A DNA stretch of 58,357 bases from IMG/VR virus record IMGVR_UViG_3300023176_003965, positions 1-58,357 of that record. One strand, given 5' to 3'. The position numbers and the translations under genes are program-made. The DNA is from a virus. Positions 40,245 through 47,315 of the stretch are shown piece after piece; position 1 is the first letter of the stretch; each line of letters opens with the position of its first letter. The notes under the pieces are model-generated. The model was given only the letters and a program-made list of their open reading frames with translations, had not been told where the DNA came from and did no database searches.

Positions 40245-41564
40245 ATGGCAGTCAATAAGAATTTTATCGTTCGTAATGGTCTTGAGGTTGATGAGAGTTT
40301 AATTTTTGCTGATGCGGATACGCAAAAAGTTGGTATAGGAACCACAACGCCAGAGTGTCAATTATCCGTTGTTGGAAAAGTATGTGCAGATACGGCAGAA
40401 TTTTCTGGTATTGTAACAGCATCTGGTTTTTTCCAAGGAGCAGTTTCTGGAACAGACATTAATGCAAATAATTTAGAAGTTACTGGAATTTCTACACTCA
40501 ACAATGTAGAAATTAATGGATTACTGACTGCGGGAGGAACCACAGGACAATTAGATTATTACCTTGCAAATACTGGTGCAGGTATTACTTGGGTTCCTTT
40601 TAGAGAAAATGTTATTGATACACTAACAATCACTGCATCTGAAGGTCAATCCTTGTTTACAGTAGATTATGAACTAGGACTTATTGAAGTTTATTTGAAT
40701 GGCGTAAGATTAACTGATAGCGAATTTAGTGCATTAACTGGAAGTACAGTAACTTTACTTGATCCTGCATTTGAGGGAGACACTGTAGATTTTGTTAGAT
40801 ACTCCAATGCTTTTGATTTCTTCCAGTTGGGAGACATTAACATTGATACAACTGGAATTATAAGTGCAACATCTTTTTATGGTGATGGTTCTAATTTAAC
40901 TGGATTGACTGCTGATGTAAGTGCAAAAGTATCTGTAGTTGATAGTGATGCTGCAACAGATCATTATCTTACTTTTGTTGATAGTAATAATGACCCGACA
41001 GCAGATGATGAAATTGTTTATAGTGATGTAAATCTTACTTATAAACCATCTACAAGTGAATTAATTGTTGGTGGTAGAATTGGAGTTAGTACTTCAACTG
41101 CATCACAAAAACTAGATGTTAATGGTGGGGCAAGATTCCGTGGAGCAATTTATGATAATAACAATCTTGATGGTGACGAATATGATGTTTTAGTATCAAC
41201 TGGAGCTGGTGTTACTTGGAGAGATTTATCGAATATAATAGACAATACTAATCTTAATACTACAGGTATTATTACTGCAGCATCATTCTCTGGTTCTGGT
41301 GCTAACTTAACATTAATTCCTTACTCTTCACTGACTGGTATCACTACTGAAATAGTAGGAGATACGACACCTCAGTTAGGTGGTGATTTAGATGTTAATG
41401 GAAGTGACATAACCGGAACTGGAAACATTAACCTTACTGGTATTATTACTGCAACTGATGGATTTACAAGTGGTACTGGTGGACCTGTAGAAATTAGTGT
41501 ATCTGGTTCTACATTAACCTTCAATGTTGTTGGTGTTGGAAGTACAAGCTTGGCACTTATCTAA
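40245..41564 (+). CDS. Tail fibre-like structural protein (439 aa)
   Basis: MAVNKNFIVRNGLEVDESL and DTQKVGIGTTTPECQLSV are typical of phage tail fibre N-termini (the IGTTTP...L.V.G motif). It continues with fibre repeats such as SGIVTASGFFQG, GIISATSFYGDGSNLTGL and GIITAASFSGSGANLT. No enzyme motif. It would form a trimeric fibre; it has its own late box. The terminator/promoter unit at 41586-41645 follows. Confidence 0.8.
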   Translation: MAVNKNFIVRNGLEVDESLIFADADTQKVGIGTTTPECQLSVVGKVCADTAEFSGIVTASGFFQGAVSGTDINANNLEVTGISTLNNVEINGLLTAGGTTGQLDYYLANTGAGITWVPFRENVIDTLTITASEGQSLFTVDYELGLIEVYLNGVRLTDSEFSALTGSTVTLLDPAFEGDTVDFVRYSNAFDFFQLGDINIDTTGIISATSFYGDGSNLTGLTADVSAKVSVVDSDAATDHYLTFVDSNNDPTADDEIVYSDVNLTYKPSTSELIVGGRIGVSTSTASQKLDVNGGARFRGAIYDNNNLDGDEYDVLVSTGAGVTWRDLSNIIDNTNLNTTGIITAASFSGSGANLTLIPYSSLTGITTEIVGDTTPQLGGDLDVNGSDITGTGNINLTGIITATDGFTSGTGGPVEISVSGSTLTFNVVGVGSTSLALI

Positions 41565-41585
41565 AATCTCTTTCTTATAAGACAC

Positions 41586-41614
41586 TTGACACCAGCACCT
41601 GAGTGCCCTATAAT
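41586..41614 (+). promoter_or_regulatory. Consensus sigma70 promoter
   Basis: TTGACA (41586-41591), 17 bp, TATAAT (41609-41614): a perfect match. The expected start (about 41621) falls inside the 5' arm of the terminator at 41617. Confidence 0.85.
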
Positions 41615-41616
41615 AC

Positions 41617-41645
41617 GAGGAGGAACAACAACCTCCTCTTTTTTT
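41617..41645 (+). terminator. Rho-independent terminator of the fibre gene
   Basis: GAGGAGG (41617-41623) pairs with CCTCCTC (41632-41638) over AACAACAA, followed by seven T (41639-41645). It ends one base before the next ATG. Confidence 0.9.
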
Positions 41646-42050
41646 ATGAAATCTTACAGGGAGCAACAAAAAGAACGACTTTCTGAGGCAGTATTTGACT
41701 ACCTTTCCGATGAAAATACCACAGCAGAAGAATTGATTTCTGATTTTTATGCTGAAGTCAAGAGTTCATTTGATTACTTTGATAAGTATGCAAAGAAATG
41801 TGAGAAAGTAATGAACACACTTCCCAAGAAAGTTGTACTTGCTGATGGTTATTCCCATTCAGAGCATTATTATGATTATGGGAGAAATAAAACTTATGAT
41901 CAAATGATTGCTGAAGGTTATACAATGCCTGGTGAAGGATTTTGGATATCTTCCGAAGAAAGAAAGAGTCCACAAGACACTATGAGAGTGAATTATCCTG
42001 AAGCGGGAAGTGAAGAATGGGAAAAGTTTTGGAGTGAAATTGATGAATGA
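41646..42050 (+). CDS. Hypothetical acidic protein (134 aa)
   Basis: ATG 41646 directly follows the terminator T-run; an upstream extension of the frame covers the promoter and is rejected. The protein is acidic and helical (LSEAVFDYLSDENTTAEELI), with a Tyr/His-rich middle (YSHSEHYYDYGRNK). Family unknown. Likely early by its promoter. Confidence 0.65.
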   Translation: MKSYREQQKERLSEAVFDYLSDENTTAEELISDFYAEVKSSFDYFDKYAKKCEKVMNTLPKKVVLADGYSHSEHYYDYGRNKTYDQMIAEGYTMPGEGFWISSEERKSPQDTMRVNYPEAGSEEWEKFWSEIDE

Positions 42051-42240
42051 ACTTGAAATGAATTACTTTATGAAAAAGTGGGGATTTGATAAGAATAGTT
42101 CTCTTCTCTGTGAAGTTGAGAAACTTCAAAAAAGAGTGTCAAGACTTGAGAAATTGGTTTCGCCCAAATCTATTGACAAAACTACATCTTATGATGTAAA
42201 ATTGTATCAAGAAGTAAAAAGGTATTATGGCGCTGAGTGA
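42043..42240 (+). CDS. Small coiled-coil protein (65 aa)
   Basis: ATG 42043 with GGAG upstream overlaps the previous stop by 8 bp. Contains CEVEKLQKRVSRLEKLV, a leucine-zipper-like helix. No further motif. Confidence 0.6.
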   Translation: MNELEMNYFMKKWGFDKNSSLLCEVEKLQKRVSRLEKLVSPKSIDKTTSYDVKLYQEVKRYYGAE

Positions 42241-42457
42241 TAAGGTAACTGAAAATCTCAAAGAAGCAGAAGGAAGTCTTCGCAATGCCCTACATTGGGC
42301 AGCAAAGAATGAGCGTCCTTTGGTTTGTAAACAAATCGCAAGTTTGATTCATGAGATTGACCACATTGGTTCTGTTGATGGTATCATCGACATGATTGAA
42401 AATCGCAAACCTGGAAGTAATGGTCGCTTTGGAATTAGTTTTGATGATGAAGAATGA
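42227..42457 (+). CDS. Conserved cyanophage protein (76 aa)
   Basis: A helical, mildly acidic protein (LKEAEGSLRNALHWAAKNE, then IASLIHEIDHIGSVDGIID) with an acidic Phe-containing tail. It overlaps the preceding gene by 14 bp. No domain recognised. Confidence 0.65.
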   Translation: MALSDKVTENLKEAEGSLRNALHWAAKNERPLVCKQIASLIHEIDHIGSVDGIIDMIENRKPGSNGRFGISFDDEE

Positions 42458-42547
42458 AGTAAATTGAAGTAAATCTAAAAACAACATTAAGAAATCGAAC
42501 TTTTTGATTAAATAGTGTTAGGATTTGCTGATAAACGAAAAATCTCT

Positions 42548-42718
42548 ATGACCTTACCAAAAACTGGTTGTCCACAACTTACCGATAAGGAAAAACATGA
42601 GTTGGATTTACTGAAAGCAGCAATTAAAGAAAATCCTGCATCAGTACATTTTGAGAAAATGGAAAGATTTGCTGATTTGATGGTGCGAAGTTTAGGTGAG
42701 TGCCAGTTAGAAGAGTGA
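42548..42718 (+). CDS. Conserved small protein (56 aa)
   Basis: ATG 42548 is chosen over an upstream in-frame GTG because MTLPKTGCPQLTDKEKHELD is the conserved start I recall. Helical with an HFEKMERFADLMVRS core. A terminator follows 5 bp after the stop. Confidence 0.6.
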   Translation: MTLPKTGCPQLTDKEKHELDLLKAAIKENPASVHFEKMERFADLMVRSLGECQLEE

Positions 42719-42723
42719 CCACT

Positions 42724-42746
42724 AAGACCCCACAAGGGTCTTTTTT
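42724..42746 (+). terminator. Rho-independent terminator
   Basis: AAGACCC (42724-42730) pairs with GGGTCTT (42736-42742) over CACAA, with a T-run (42741-42746). Confidence 0.9.
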
Positions 42747-42777
42747 AGTGTATTGTATTCACAGTTAAACAAAACCA

Positions 42778-43098
42778 ATGGGACTTTGGAGAGGAACTGC
42801 CTGGTTAGGTTCATCTGCTGGCAGACAACAAGTTGAAGTTCGTGCCAATACTTATAGTGGCGCAGTTGAACAAGTTAAGAGGATTTATGGTGGGGAGAGT
42901 ATTTGGGATTTACGCGAAGTTAGTGAATCTGGTGGTTCTTCGACAGGTTTAGATTTCAGTGACATTGGAGGTTCAGCACTTTTGATTGGACTTCTTCTAT
43001 TGCTCTGGGTGATTATTGAGTATTGGAGCATCATTCTTCCTGTGGGAATTGTTTTAGGTATTCTGTTTATTATTGGATGGTTTGCAAAGGATGATTGA
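42778..43098 (+). CDS. Small membrane protein (106 aa)
   Basis: A soluble basic N-terminal domain (1-60) with a VRANTYSGAVEQVKRIYGG motif (a small DUF-like fold seen in phage proteins), then two membrane helices (ALLIGLLLLLWVIIEY and SIILPVGIVLGILFIIGWF). Host inner-membrane location is inferred. Its stop overlaps the next -35 box. Confidence 0.65.
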   Translation: MGLWRGTAWLGSSAGRQQVEVRANTYSGAVEQVKRIYGGESIWDLREVSESGGSSTGLDFSDIGGSALLIGLLLLLWVIIEYWSIILPVGIVLGILFIIGWFAKDD

Positions 43099-43123
43099 CA
43101 CAATACATAAAATCGTATAAACT
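43095..43123 (+). promoter_or_regulatory. Sigma70-like promoter
   Basis: TTGACA (43095-43100) contains the previous TGA; TATAAA (43116-43121) is at 15 bp and TAAACT (43118-43123) at 17 bp. Drives 43147-43658. Confidence 0.55.
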
Positions 43124-43146
43124 GTTCAGGTAATCAAAAGAGGTCA

Positions 43147-43389
43147 ATGGCATCTAAGTATTTTTACATCGTGGATCATTTTGAACCATTTCCAAGGTCA
43201 GAGTATGGTGGTTTGTGGAATGTAATCGCAGACAATGATGAAGAATGTTTTGATTTGATTGTAGAAGAAGATGGAGGTTTTGGTGAAGAGTATTACAGCA
43301 ATCTTCGTCAGAACATTAGCAATGCTCGCGTCTTTGCATTGAGTGAAGACAGCAATACTTCCCGTGTAGTTGAATCTTTTACCACCTGA
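43147..43389 (+). CDS. Hypothetical acidic protein (80 aa)
   Basis: MASKYFYIVDHFEPFPRSEY and an acidic alpha/beta remainder. It begins 24 bp after the promoter. Its stop overlaps the next start (TGATG). Function unknown. Confidence 0.65.
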   Translation: MASKYFYIVDHFEPFPRSEYGGLWNVIADNDEECFDLIVEEDGGFGEEYYSNLRQNISNARVFALSEDSNTSRVVESFTT

Positions 43390-43658
43390 TGTCTTATACA
43401 CCTCAAGTTGACGATTATGTTAAATGGGAACATAATCATTTTGTTGATGAAGGGTGGGTTTACTTCAAATGCCCTGATTACATTACGATTGAAGTAGGCA
43501 CAAAAGATAAACCAGATGCTCTTGTAAACATGCACAAGAAAACACACATTCTTGTTGTCTGTCATTCACAGTATTGGGATGATTTGGAGTACATCAACAA
43601 CAGGAGAAATTCTGATGATGAGTATAAAAGTCAAGAACATAGGTATAGAGATCCATAA
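43389..43658 (+). CDS. Hypothetical protein (89 aa)
   Basis: A beta-rich small protein (VDDYVKWEHNHFVDEGWVYF, YITIEVGTK) like a small barrel, ending in a charged tail. Three residues His/Cys (VVCHSQYW) are not a clear metal site. Coupled to the preceding gene. Confidence 0.65.
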   Translation: MSYTPQVDDYVKWEHNHFVDEGWVYFKCPDYITIEVGTKDKPDALVNMHKKTHILVVCHSQYWDDLEYINNRRNSDDEYKSQEHRYRDP

Positions 43659-43660
43659 AA

Positions 43661-43667
43661 ATAAATA
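43661..43667 (+). promoter_or_regulatory. Late promoter box ATAAATA
   Basis: ATAAATA lies 24 bp before the start of the gene at 43692 and 2 bp after the previous stop. Confidence 0.6.
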
Positions 43668-43691
43668 GTAAAATAGTAAACGGAAAAACTT

Positions 43692-44003
43692 ATGTCTAGA
43701 TTTGGAGATCTTGTTAAAGGAAAAGTAGCACCTGCTCCTGCACCTGTTGTAGAACCAACTCCAGCACTACCTAAAGTAGAAGTAGTAGAAGTTCGTGAAC
43801 CTGTAGAATTGGATATAGAACTTCCTGAACCTATTGCCGAAGAAGTGGTAGTTGAAGAACCAGTAAGAGCAAGAGATGAAAGTGGTCATTTTATTGCTGA
43901 TGATCCTTCAACCCCAGAAAATGAGGCATGGGTAGGTGGTGTTGCTCCTAAAACATCTAGAAAATCAAAAAGATCTAGAAGGTCTAAAAAATCTGAAGAA
44001 TGA
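43692..44003 (+). CDS. Low-complexity acidic/basic late protein (103 aa)
   Basis: MSRFGDLVKGKVAPAPAPVV starts a Pro/Ala/Val/Glu repeat region; a DESGHFIADDPSTPENEAW segment follows and the end is SRKSKRSRRSKKSEE. Such an acidic linker with a basic tail suggests a virion or DNA-packaged protein, supported by the late box. No family named. Confidence 0.6.
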   Translation: MSRFGDLVKGKVAPAPAPVVEPTPALPKVEVVEVREPVELDIELPEPIAEEVVVEEPVRARDESGHFIADDPSTPENEAWVGGVAPKTSRKSKRSRRSKKSEE

Positions 44004-44212
44004 TTTCAAAACGAATTGAACTTGAAACGGTTTCAGAACCTTTTCATAAAGTCTTTCCTTTCGGTCTAAGTTGGACTGTAAAAGAAGGTAAGAAAGAACT
44101 TGAACACTTTGCCTATTTTCCTTACGATGACTACAGAACTAGATACATCCAACGATACAAATCTGAAGGTGGAAGAAAATTCAAAAAATTCAAAACCAAA
44201 CCAAGAGTATGA
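44000..44212 (+). CDS. Hypothetical basic protein (70 aa)
   Basis: Coupled to the previous gene by ATGA (44000). Aromatic and Lys rich, ending GGRKFKKFKTKPRV. No domain recognised. Confidence 0.55.
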   Translation: MISKRIELETVSEPFHKVFPFGLSWTVKEGKKELEHFAYFPYDDYRTRYIQRYKSEGGRKFKKFKTKPRV

Positions 44213-44417
44213 GTGGATTGATGATGCTTTCCGTGTAGAACAAACACGTTTTATGTGGAAAAGTGTCCGTAAGGATACTGGAAAAGACTTTTTGTTTTCT
44301 TTAGAAAAAGAAGAAGTAATTAAAATGTCACGGTGGTATCTTAAACAGTTGGCAGATGGAACTTTTGAAAAACATACAAAGGTTGTAAATAGTGGAGTTG
44401 TTGGAGGAAAATTATGA
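44127..44417 (+). CDS. Hypothetical protein (96 aa)
   Basis: ATG 44127 (MTTELDTSND) is used; a longer frame starts only with TTG. Charged and helical with a conserved-looking DAFRVEQTRFMWKSVRKDTG. It overlaps the previous gene by 86 bp in another frame, which is long, but no better start exists. Coupled by ATGA to the next gene. Confidence 0.55.
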   Translation: MTTELDTSNDTNLKVEENSKNSKPNQEYEWIDDAFRVEQTRFMWKSVRKDTGKDFLFSLEKEEVIKMSRWYLKQLADGTFEKHTKVVNSGVVGGKL

Positions 44418-44575
44418 GTGAACCTTTATATAAAATTGAAGAAGAAGGAACTAATGGTTGGTTTCTTCTTGAAGATTATCAAAACCTTACAAAGGAACGG
44501 TGTTCTGAAATTTGGAAAAATCTTATTGCGGAAGGATATAATCCAAATCGGTTAAAGATTATAAGAATTTCCTGA
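44414..44575 (+). CDS. Conserved small protein (53 aa)
   Basis: ATG 44414 with TTGGAGG (44401-44407) upstream, ending TGA 44573-44575. Sequence has GWFLLEDYQNLTKERCSEIW and AEGYNPNRLKII, a pattern recurring in cyanophages. Function unknown. Confidence 0.7.
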   Translation: MSEPLYKIEEEGTNGWFLLEDYQNLTKERCSEIWKNLIAEGYNPNRLKIIRIS

Positions 44576-44597
44576 CCACTTTTCAAACTGTCCATTA

Positions 44598-44625
44598 CCC
44601 CTTGACTTTCGCAGTCGGGGGTTTT
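44598..44625 (+). terminator. Terminator with embedded -35 box
   Basis: CCCC-TT-GACT (44598-44607) pairs with AGTC-GG-GGG (44613-44621) allowing G-U pairs, over TTCGC, then TTTT (44622-44625). Confidence 0.75.
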
Positions 44626-44630
44626 ATTGT
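44602..44630 (+). promoter_or_regulatory. Sigma70-like promoter of the helicase gene
   Basis: TTGACT (44602-44607) is in the 5' arm of the terminator; after 17 bp comes TATTGT (44625-44630). The helicase start is 23 bp further. Confidence 0.55.
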
Positions 44631-44653
44631 GTCTGTATTGAAGCGAAACCAAC

Positions 44654-45889
44654 TTGACCATTACTCTTCGACCTCATCAACAGCGAGCGGTTGATGCTAT
44701 GTCTATCAATCAGAAAGGCACTGTTGTGATGCCTACTGGGGCAGGAAAAACTCTGTCTATGATTACTCACGTCAAAAACATTTTTGCATCTAATGATGGT
44801 GCTAAAACTATTGTTGTGATTGTTAGTCCTCGTATTCTGCTTTCTCAACAACTTTCTTCCGAGTTTCTTGAGCAGATTGATAATGTTGCTGTAATGCACG
44901 TTCATAGTGGAGATACTCACCACTTCAGCAGTACCAAACCTAACATTATTCACAACTGGTCTGCACAAGCATACAGTAAGCAACTTATCTTTACTACCTA
45001 TCATTCTCTGCACCGTATTCAGGAAGCAGGTCTTAATGTTCATACCATTCATTTTGATGAAAGTCACAACTCGATCAAGAAAAACTTTTTCCCTGCCACC
45101 AAGCATTTCTCTTCTACTTCTAACTTTTGCTTTTTCCACACTGCTACTCCCGTTTATTCTGCGACTAACAACAAACCTGGGATGAACGATGCTGAAGTTT
45201 ATGGTCAGGTGATTTGTAAAGTTCCTGCACCTGAACTTGTGAGTGGTGGGTTTATTGTTCCTCCTAAAGTGAGTGTGAAGCAACTTGATGTTTCCTCCTC
45301 TAACATCTATGAGAGGGACTGTAAGCACCTTCTAGACACTGTTGAGGGTGAATGTATCAATAAGGGTCTAATTTGTGCTAAATCCACAAAACAGATTGTT
45401 GGGTTGATGTCTAATACCAGTTTCTTTGAGGAGATGCAGGAGCGTGGTTATTCTGTTCTTTACATCACTGCAAAAACTGGTGCTGTGATTGATGGTAAGA
45501 AAGTCAATCGTGAGACATTCTTTGATACTCTAAACTCTTGGGCGAAGGATGATGATAAGAAGTTTATTGTTCTCCATCACTCTATCATTGCAGAAGGCAT
45601 CAATGTATCTGGTCTTGAGGCAGTTGTGTTTATGCGCTCTATGAACTACATTGGTATTCTGCAAAGTGTTGGTCGCACTTTGCGACTGCATCATCAGGAT
45701 GCTGCGGACATGCGCTCTGGTGCTATTCCTGCTGGTCAGTATCAACTTTACCGCAAACCTTTCGGTAAGGTAGTCATCCCTACTTATGAAAATGATAAGG
45801 TTGGTATTGCGACTGCGAAGAAAGTCCAAAGGGCACTGGATGTTGTATTCCAGCAGGGTGAAGTGTGTGAAACTATTATTAAGAGGTGA
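44654..45889 (+). CDS. SF2 DEAD/DEAH-type helicase (411 aa)
   Basis: An ATP-dependent nucleic-acid helicase of superfamily 2. Motifs: Q-like RPHQQRAVDA (6-15), Walker A PTGAGKT (27-33), DESH (135-138), TATP (163-166), and a C-terminal helicase half with GINVSGLEAVVF and SVGRTLRL (motif VI). Related in organisation to UvsW/RadD-type helicases. The start is TTG 44654; the next ATG would cut into the first motif. Promoter just upstream. Confidence 0.88.
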   Translation: MTITLRPHQQRAVDAMSINQKGTVVMPTGAGKTLSMITHVKNIFASNDGAKTIVVIVSPRILLSQQLSSEFLEQIDNVAVMHVHSGDTHHFSSTKPNIIHNWSAQAYSKQLIFTTYHSLHRIQEAGLNVHTIHFDESHNSIKKNFFPATKHFSSTSNFCFFHTATPVYSATNNKPGMNDAEVYGQVICKVPAPELVSGGFIVPPKVSVKQLDVSSSNIYERDCKHLLDTVEGECINKGLICAKSTKQIVGLMSNTSFFEEMQERGYSVLYITAKTGAVIDGKKVNRETFFDTLNSWAKDDDKKFIVLHHSIIAEGINVSGLEAVVFMRSMNYIGILQSVGRTLRLHHQDAADMRSGAIPAGQYQLYRKPFGKVVIPTYENDKVGIATAKKVQRALDVVFQQGEVCETIIKR

Positions 45890-45892
45890 TTT

Positions 45893-46090
45893 ATGTCTGA
45901 AGGATTTACTACCGGAAAGTGGGAGTACGATACTCTCTATGCTGCTGTTCCTTTGATGGGAAGCAAATCTAAACTTGTGATTATTCACAAGGGTCAGCAA
46001 CTCAAAGTGTGTAGGAATGAGCAATCTGCCCGAAACTTTATTGAGAAACATAGAAAGGGTAAATCAGTGGGTAAATTGCCTCTCAATTAA
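45893..46090 (+). CDS. Hypothetical basic protein (65 aa)
   Basis: Starts 3 bp after the helicase stop; co-transcribed. MSEGFTTGKWEYDTLYAAVP and a KVCRNEQSARNFIEKHRKGK helix, ending KLPLN. The TAA stop is the first part of copy 1 of the 39-bp element. Confidence 0.65.
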   Translation: MSEGFTTGKWEYDTLYAAVPLMGSKSKLVIIHKGQQLKVCRNEQSARNFIEKHRKGKSVGKLPLN

Positions 46091-46125
46091 AGTTACTCAC
46101 CTCCACATTGTCCTTATAGTGTAAG
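46087..46125 (+). promoter_or_regulatory. 39-bp conserved promoter-like element, copy 1
   Basis: TTAAAGTTACTCACCTCC then ACATTGTCCT then TATAGTGTAAG. Contains the upstream TAA stop; TATAGT is a -10-like box; the next ATG is 10 bp downstream. Confidence 0.8.
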
Positions 46126-46135
46126 CATCAAACTA

Positions 46136-46273
46136 ATGAACGATTTCTTTGAAAAAGATCTTCCTGGTGAGATCCTTGACCTGACTGATGAAACAATCAA
46201 TCAACTTCTCGATGAAGAAGAACCCAAAAAGTTCAACTTCGATGAGTATCTTTCTGCAAACTACGACTACTGA
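46136..46273 (+). CDS. Small acidic protein (45 aa)
   Basis: ATG 46136, stop TGA 46271-46273. MNDFFEKDLPGEILDLTDET then an acidic DEEEPKKF and SANYDY end. No ribosome binding site, as for most genes behind the 39-bp element. Function unknown. Confidence 0.55.
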   Translation: MNDFFEKDLPGEILDLTDETINQLLDEEEPKKFNFDEYLSANYDY

Positions 46274-46279
46274 TTTCTA

Positions 46280-46489
46280 ATGTATTTTCACGACATTCTC
46301 CGCCAAATGGAAGACCTTCGCAAACAATGGAAGGCACAAGATTTCCGATACACAAAAGAGCAGAAAGAGCAGTATGAAATGCTTCTTGCACTTCGACGTG
46401 CTCGTGTAGCACAATTTTATGAAGAAGGTCGTGTTGCTGTATCAAAAGCAAAAACTACTAAGAAAGTTGTTGTTGAAGAGGAGGACTGA
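46280..46489 (+). CDS. Small helical protein (69 aa)
   Basis: A charged helix (LRQMEDLRKQWKAQDFRYTK...LLALRRARVAQFYEEG) with a basic then acidic tail. Six bp after the preceding gene, in the same unit. A GC-rich hairpin follows. Confidence 0.6.
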   Translation: MYFHDILRQMEDLRKQWKAQDFRYTKEQKEQYEMLLALRRARVAQFYEEGRVAVSKAKTTKKVVVEEED

Positions 46490-46508
46490 ACCACTTCAAT
46501 AACTGTCA

Positions 46509-46536
46509 CCCTATCCCTTGTTTTCGGGGGGTGGGG
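46509..46536 (+). terminator. Very stable GC-rich hairpin
   Basis: CCCTATCCC (46509-46517) pairs with GGGGTGGGG (46528-46536) allowing G-U pairs. No T-tract. TTGTTT (46518-46523) and TATTGT (46541-46546) are spaced 17 bp apart and could form a weak promoter. Confidence 0.55.
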
Positions 46537-46547
46537 ATGTTATTGTA

Positions 46548-46554
46548 ATAAATA
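46548..46554 (+). promoter_or_regulatory. Late promoter box ATAAATA
   Basis: ATAAATA lies 24 bp before the internal-head-protein candidate at 46579, a late-gene context. Confidence 0.7.
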
Positions 46555-46578
46555 ATAAGAAGATTTACTTTACCACTG

Positions 46579-47256
46579 ATGAAGACCTTTAGGGAATTTT
46601 GCAAAGAAGCATACGATGCTGATTTAATGAGATCCAGCACGATCCGTAAAGGTGGTGAAGGTGGAAGAATTGGTAGAGAAAGAAGACAAGATCCTCAACA
46701 AACTCGCAGAGTTAAGGCAGTTGGTGGTGGTAAAACTGAACCAGTAGTTCAGAAACCAAGAAAAGACATTGGTAAAGATAGACCAAAAGCAAAAGTAACG
46801 GCACGTCAGGAACAACCACAGCAGGAAAGAGGTTCTGCCGATGTTAGAGCAAAAGCAGCAGCGGCAGCAAAAGAAGAGAGAAGAAAAGCAGCATTAGCAA
46901 GACGTGCTGCTAAATCTGGCGGTGGAGAAGCAAAGAAATCCACTACATCTTCCCAAGATCTTAGTAAGCAAGCAGATAAACTTCTCACTAAAAAGAAAGA
47001 AGAACCCAAAAAGACTGAATCTAAACCACGTCGTCAGTGGAGAACTGCTGAAGGCGGTAGAATGACTCGCCAAGAGAGAGATCAGGCAAGAAATAGAGAG
47101 AAGACAGCAGCAGCACAAAAGACCAAGAAGAGTGCTACTGAAATCCTTGCAAAGATGCGTAGTGAGTATGAAAAAGGTGGTGGAAAGTGGAACTCTAAAG
47201 TTGCAGTTCAGATGAGAGCAAAAGCAAAGAAAGCAGCACAAGCACTTGGAAATTGA
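46579..47256 (+). CDS. Candidate internal head protein with T4-type capsid-targeting sequence (225 aa)
   Basis: MKTFREFCKEAYDAD matches the capsid targeting sequence of T4 internal proteins (MKTYQEFIAEA), which packages them into the prohead and is cleaved by the prohead protease after a Glu. The rest is extremely basic and Ala/Gln/Lys/Arg rich (KAAAAAKEERRKAALARRAA, KSKPRRQW-like parts), as expected for a DNA-binding protein injected with the genome. It is the only late-box gene inside an early-looking region. Role as injected host-takeover or DNA-condensing protein is inferred. Confidence 0.7.
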   Translation: MKTFREFCKEAYDADLMRSSTIRKGGEGGRIGRERRQDPQQTRRVKAVGGGKTEPVVQKPRKDIGKDRPKAKVTARQEQPQQERGSADVRAKAAAAAKEERRKAALARRAAKSGGGEAKKSTTSSQDLSKQADKLLTKKKEEPKKTESKPRRQWRTAEGGRMTRQERDQARNREKTAAAQKTKKSATEILAKMRSEYEKGGGKWNSKVAVQMRAKAKKAAQALGN

Positions 47257-47262
47257 CCTGAA

Positions 47263-47301
47263 TTAAAGTTACTCACCTCCACATTGTCCTTATAGTGTAA
47301 G
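47263..47301 (+). promoter_or_regulatory. 39-bp element, copy 2
   Basis: Same consensus with ACATTGTCCT and TATAGTGTAAG; 14 bp before ATG 47316. Lies 6 bp after the previous stop. Confidence 0.8.
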
Positions 47302-47315
47302 GACACAACCACACC

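Noticed and set aside
44624-45328. 234-aa minus-strand open frame inside the helicase gene
   Set aside because: It lies entirely opposite the conserved SF2 helicase motifs, has no ribosome binding site and an atypical composition. It is a shadow frame.
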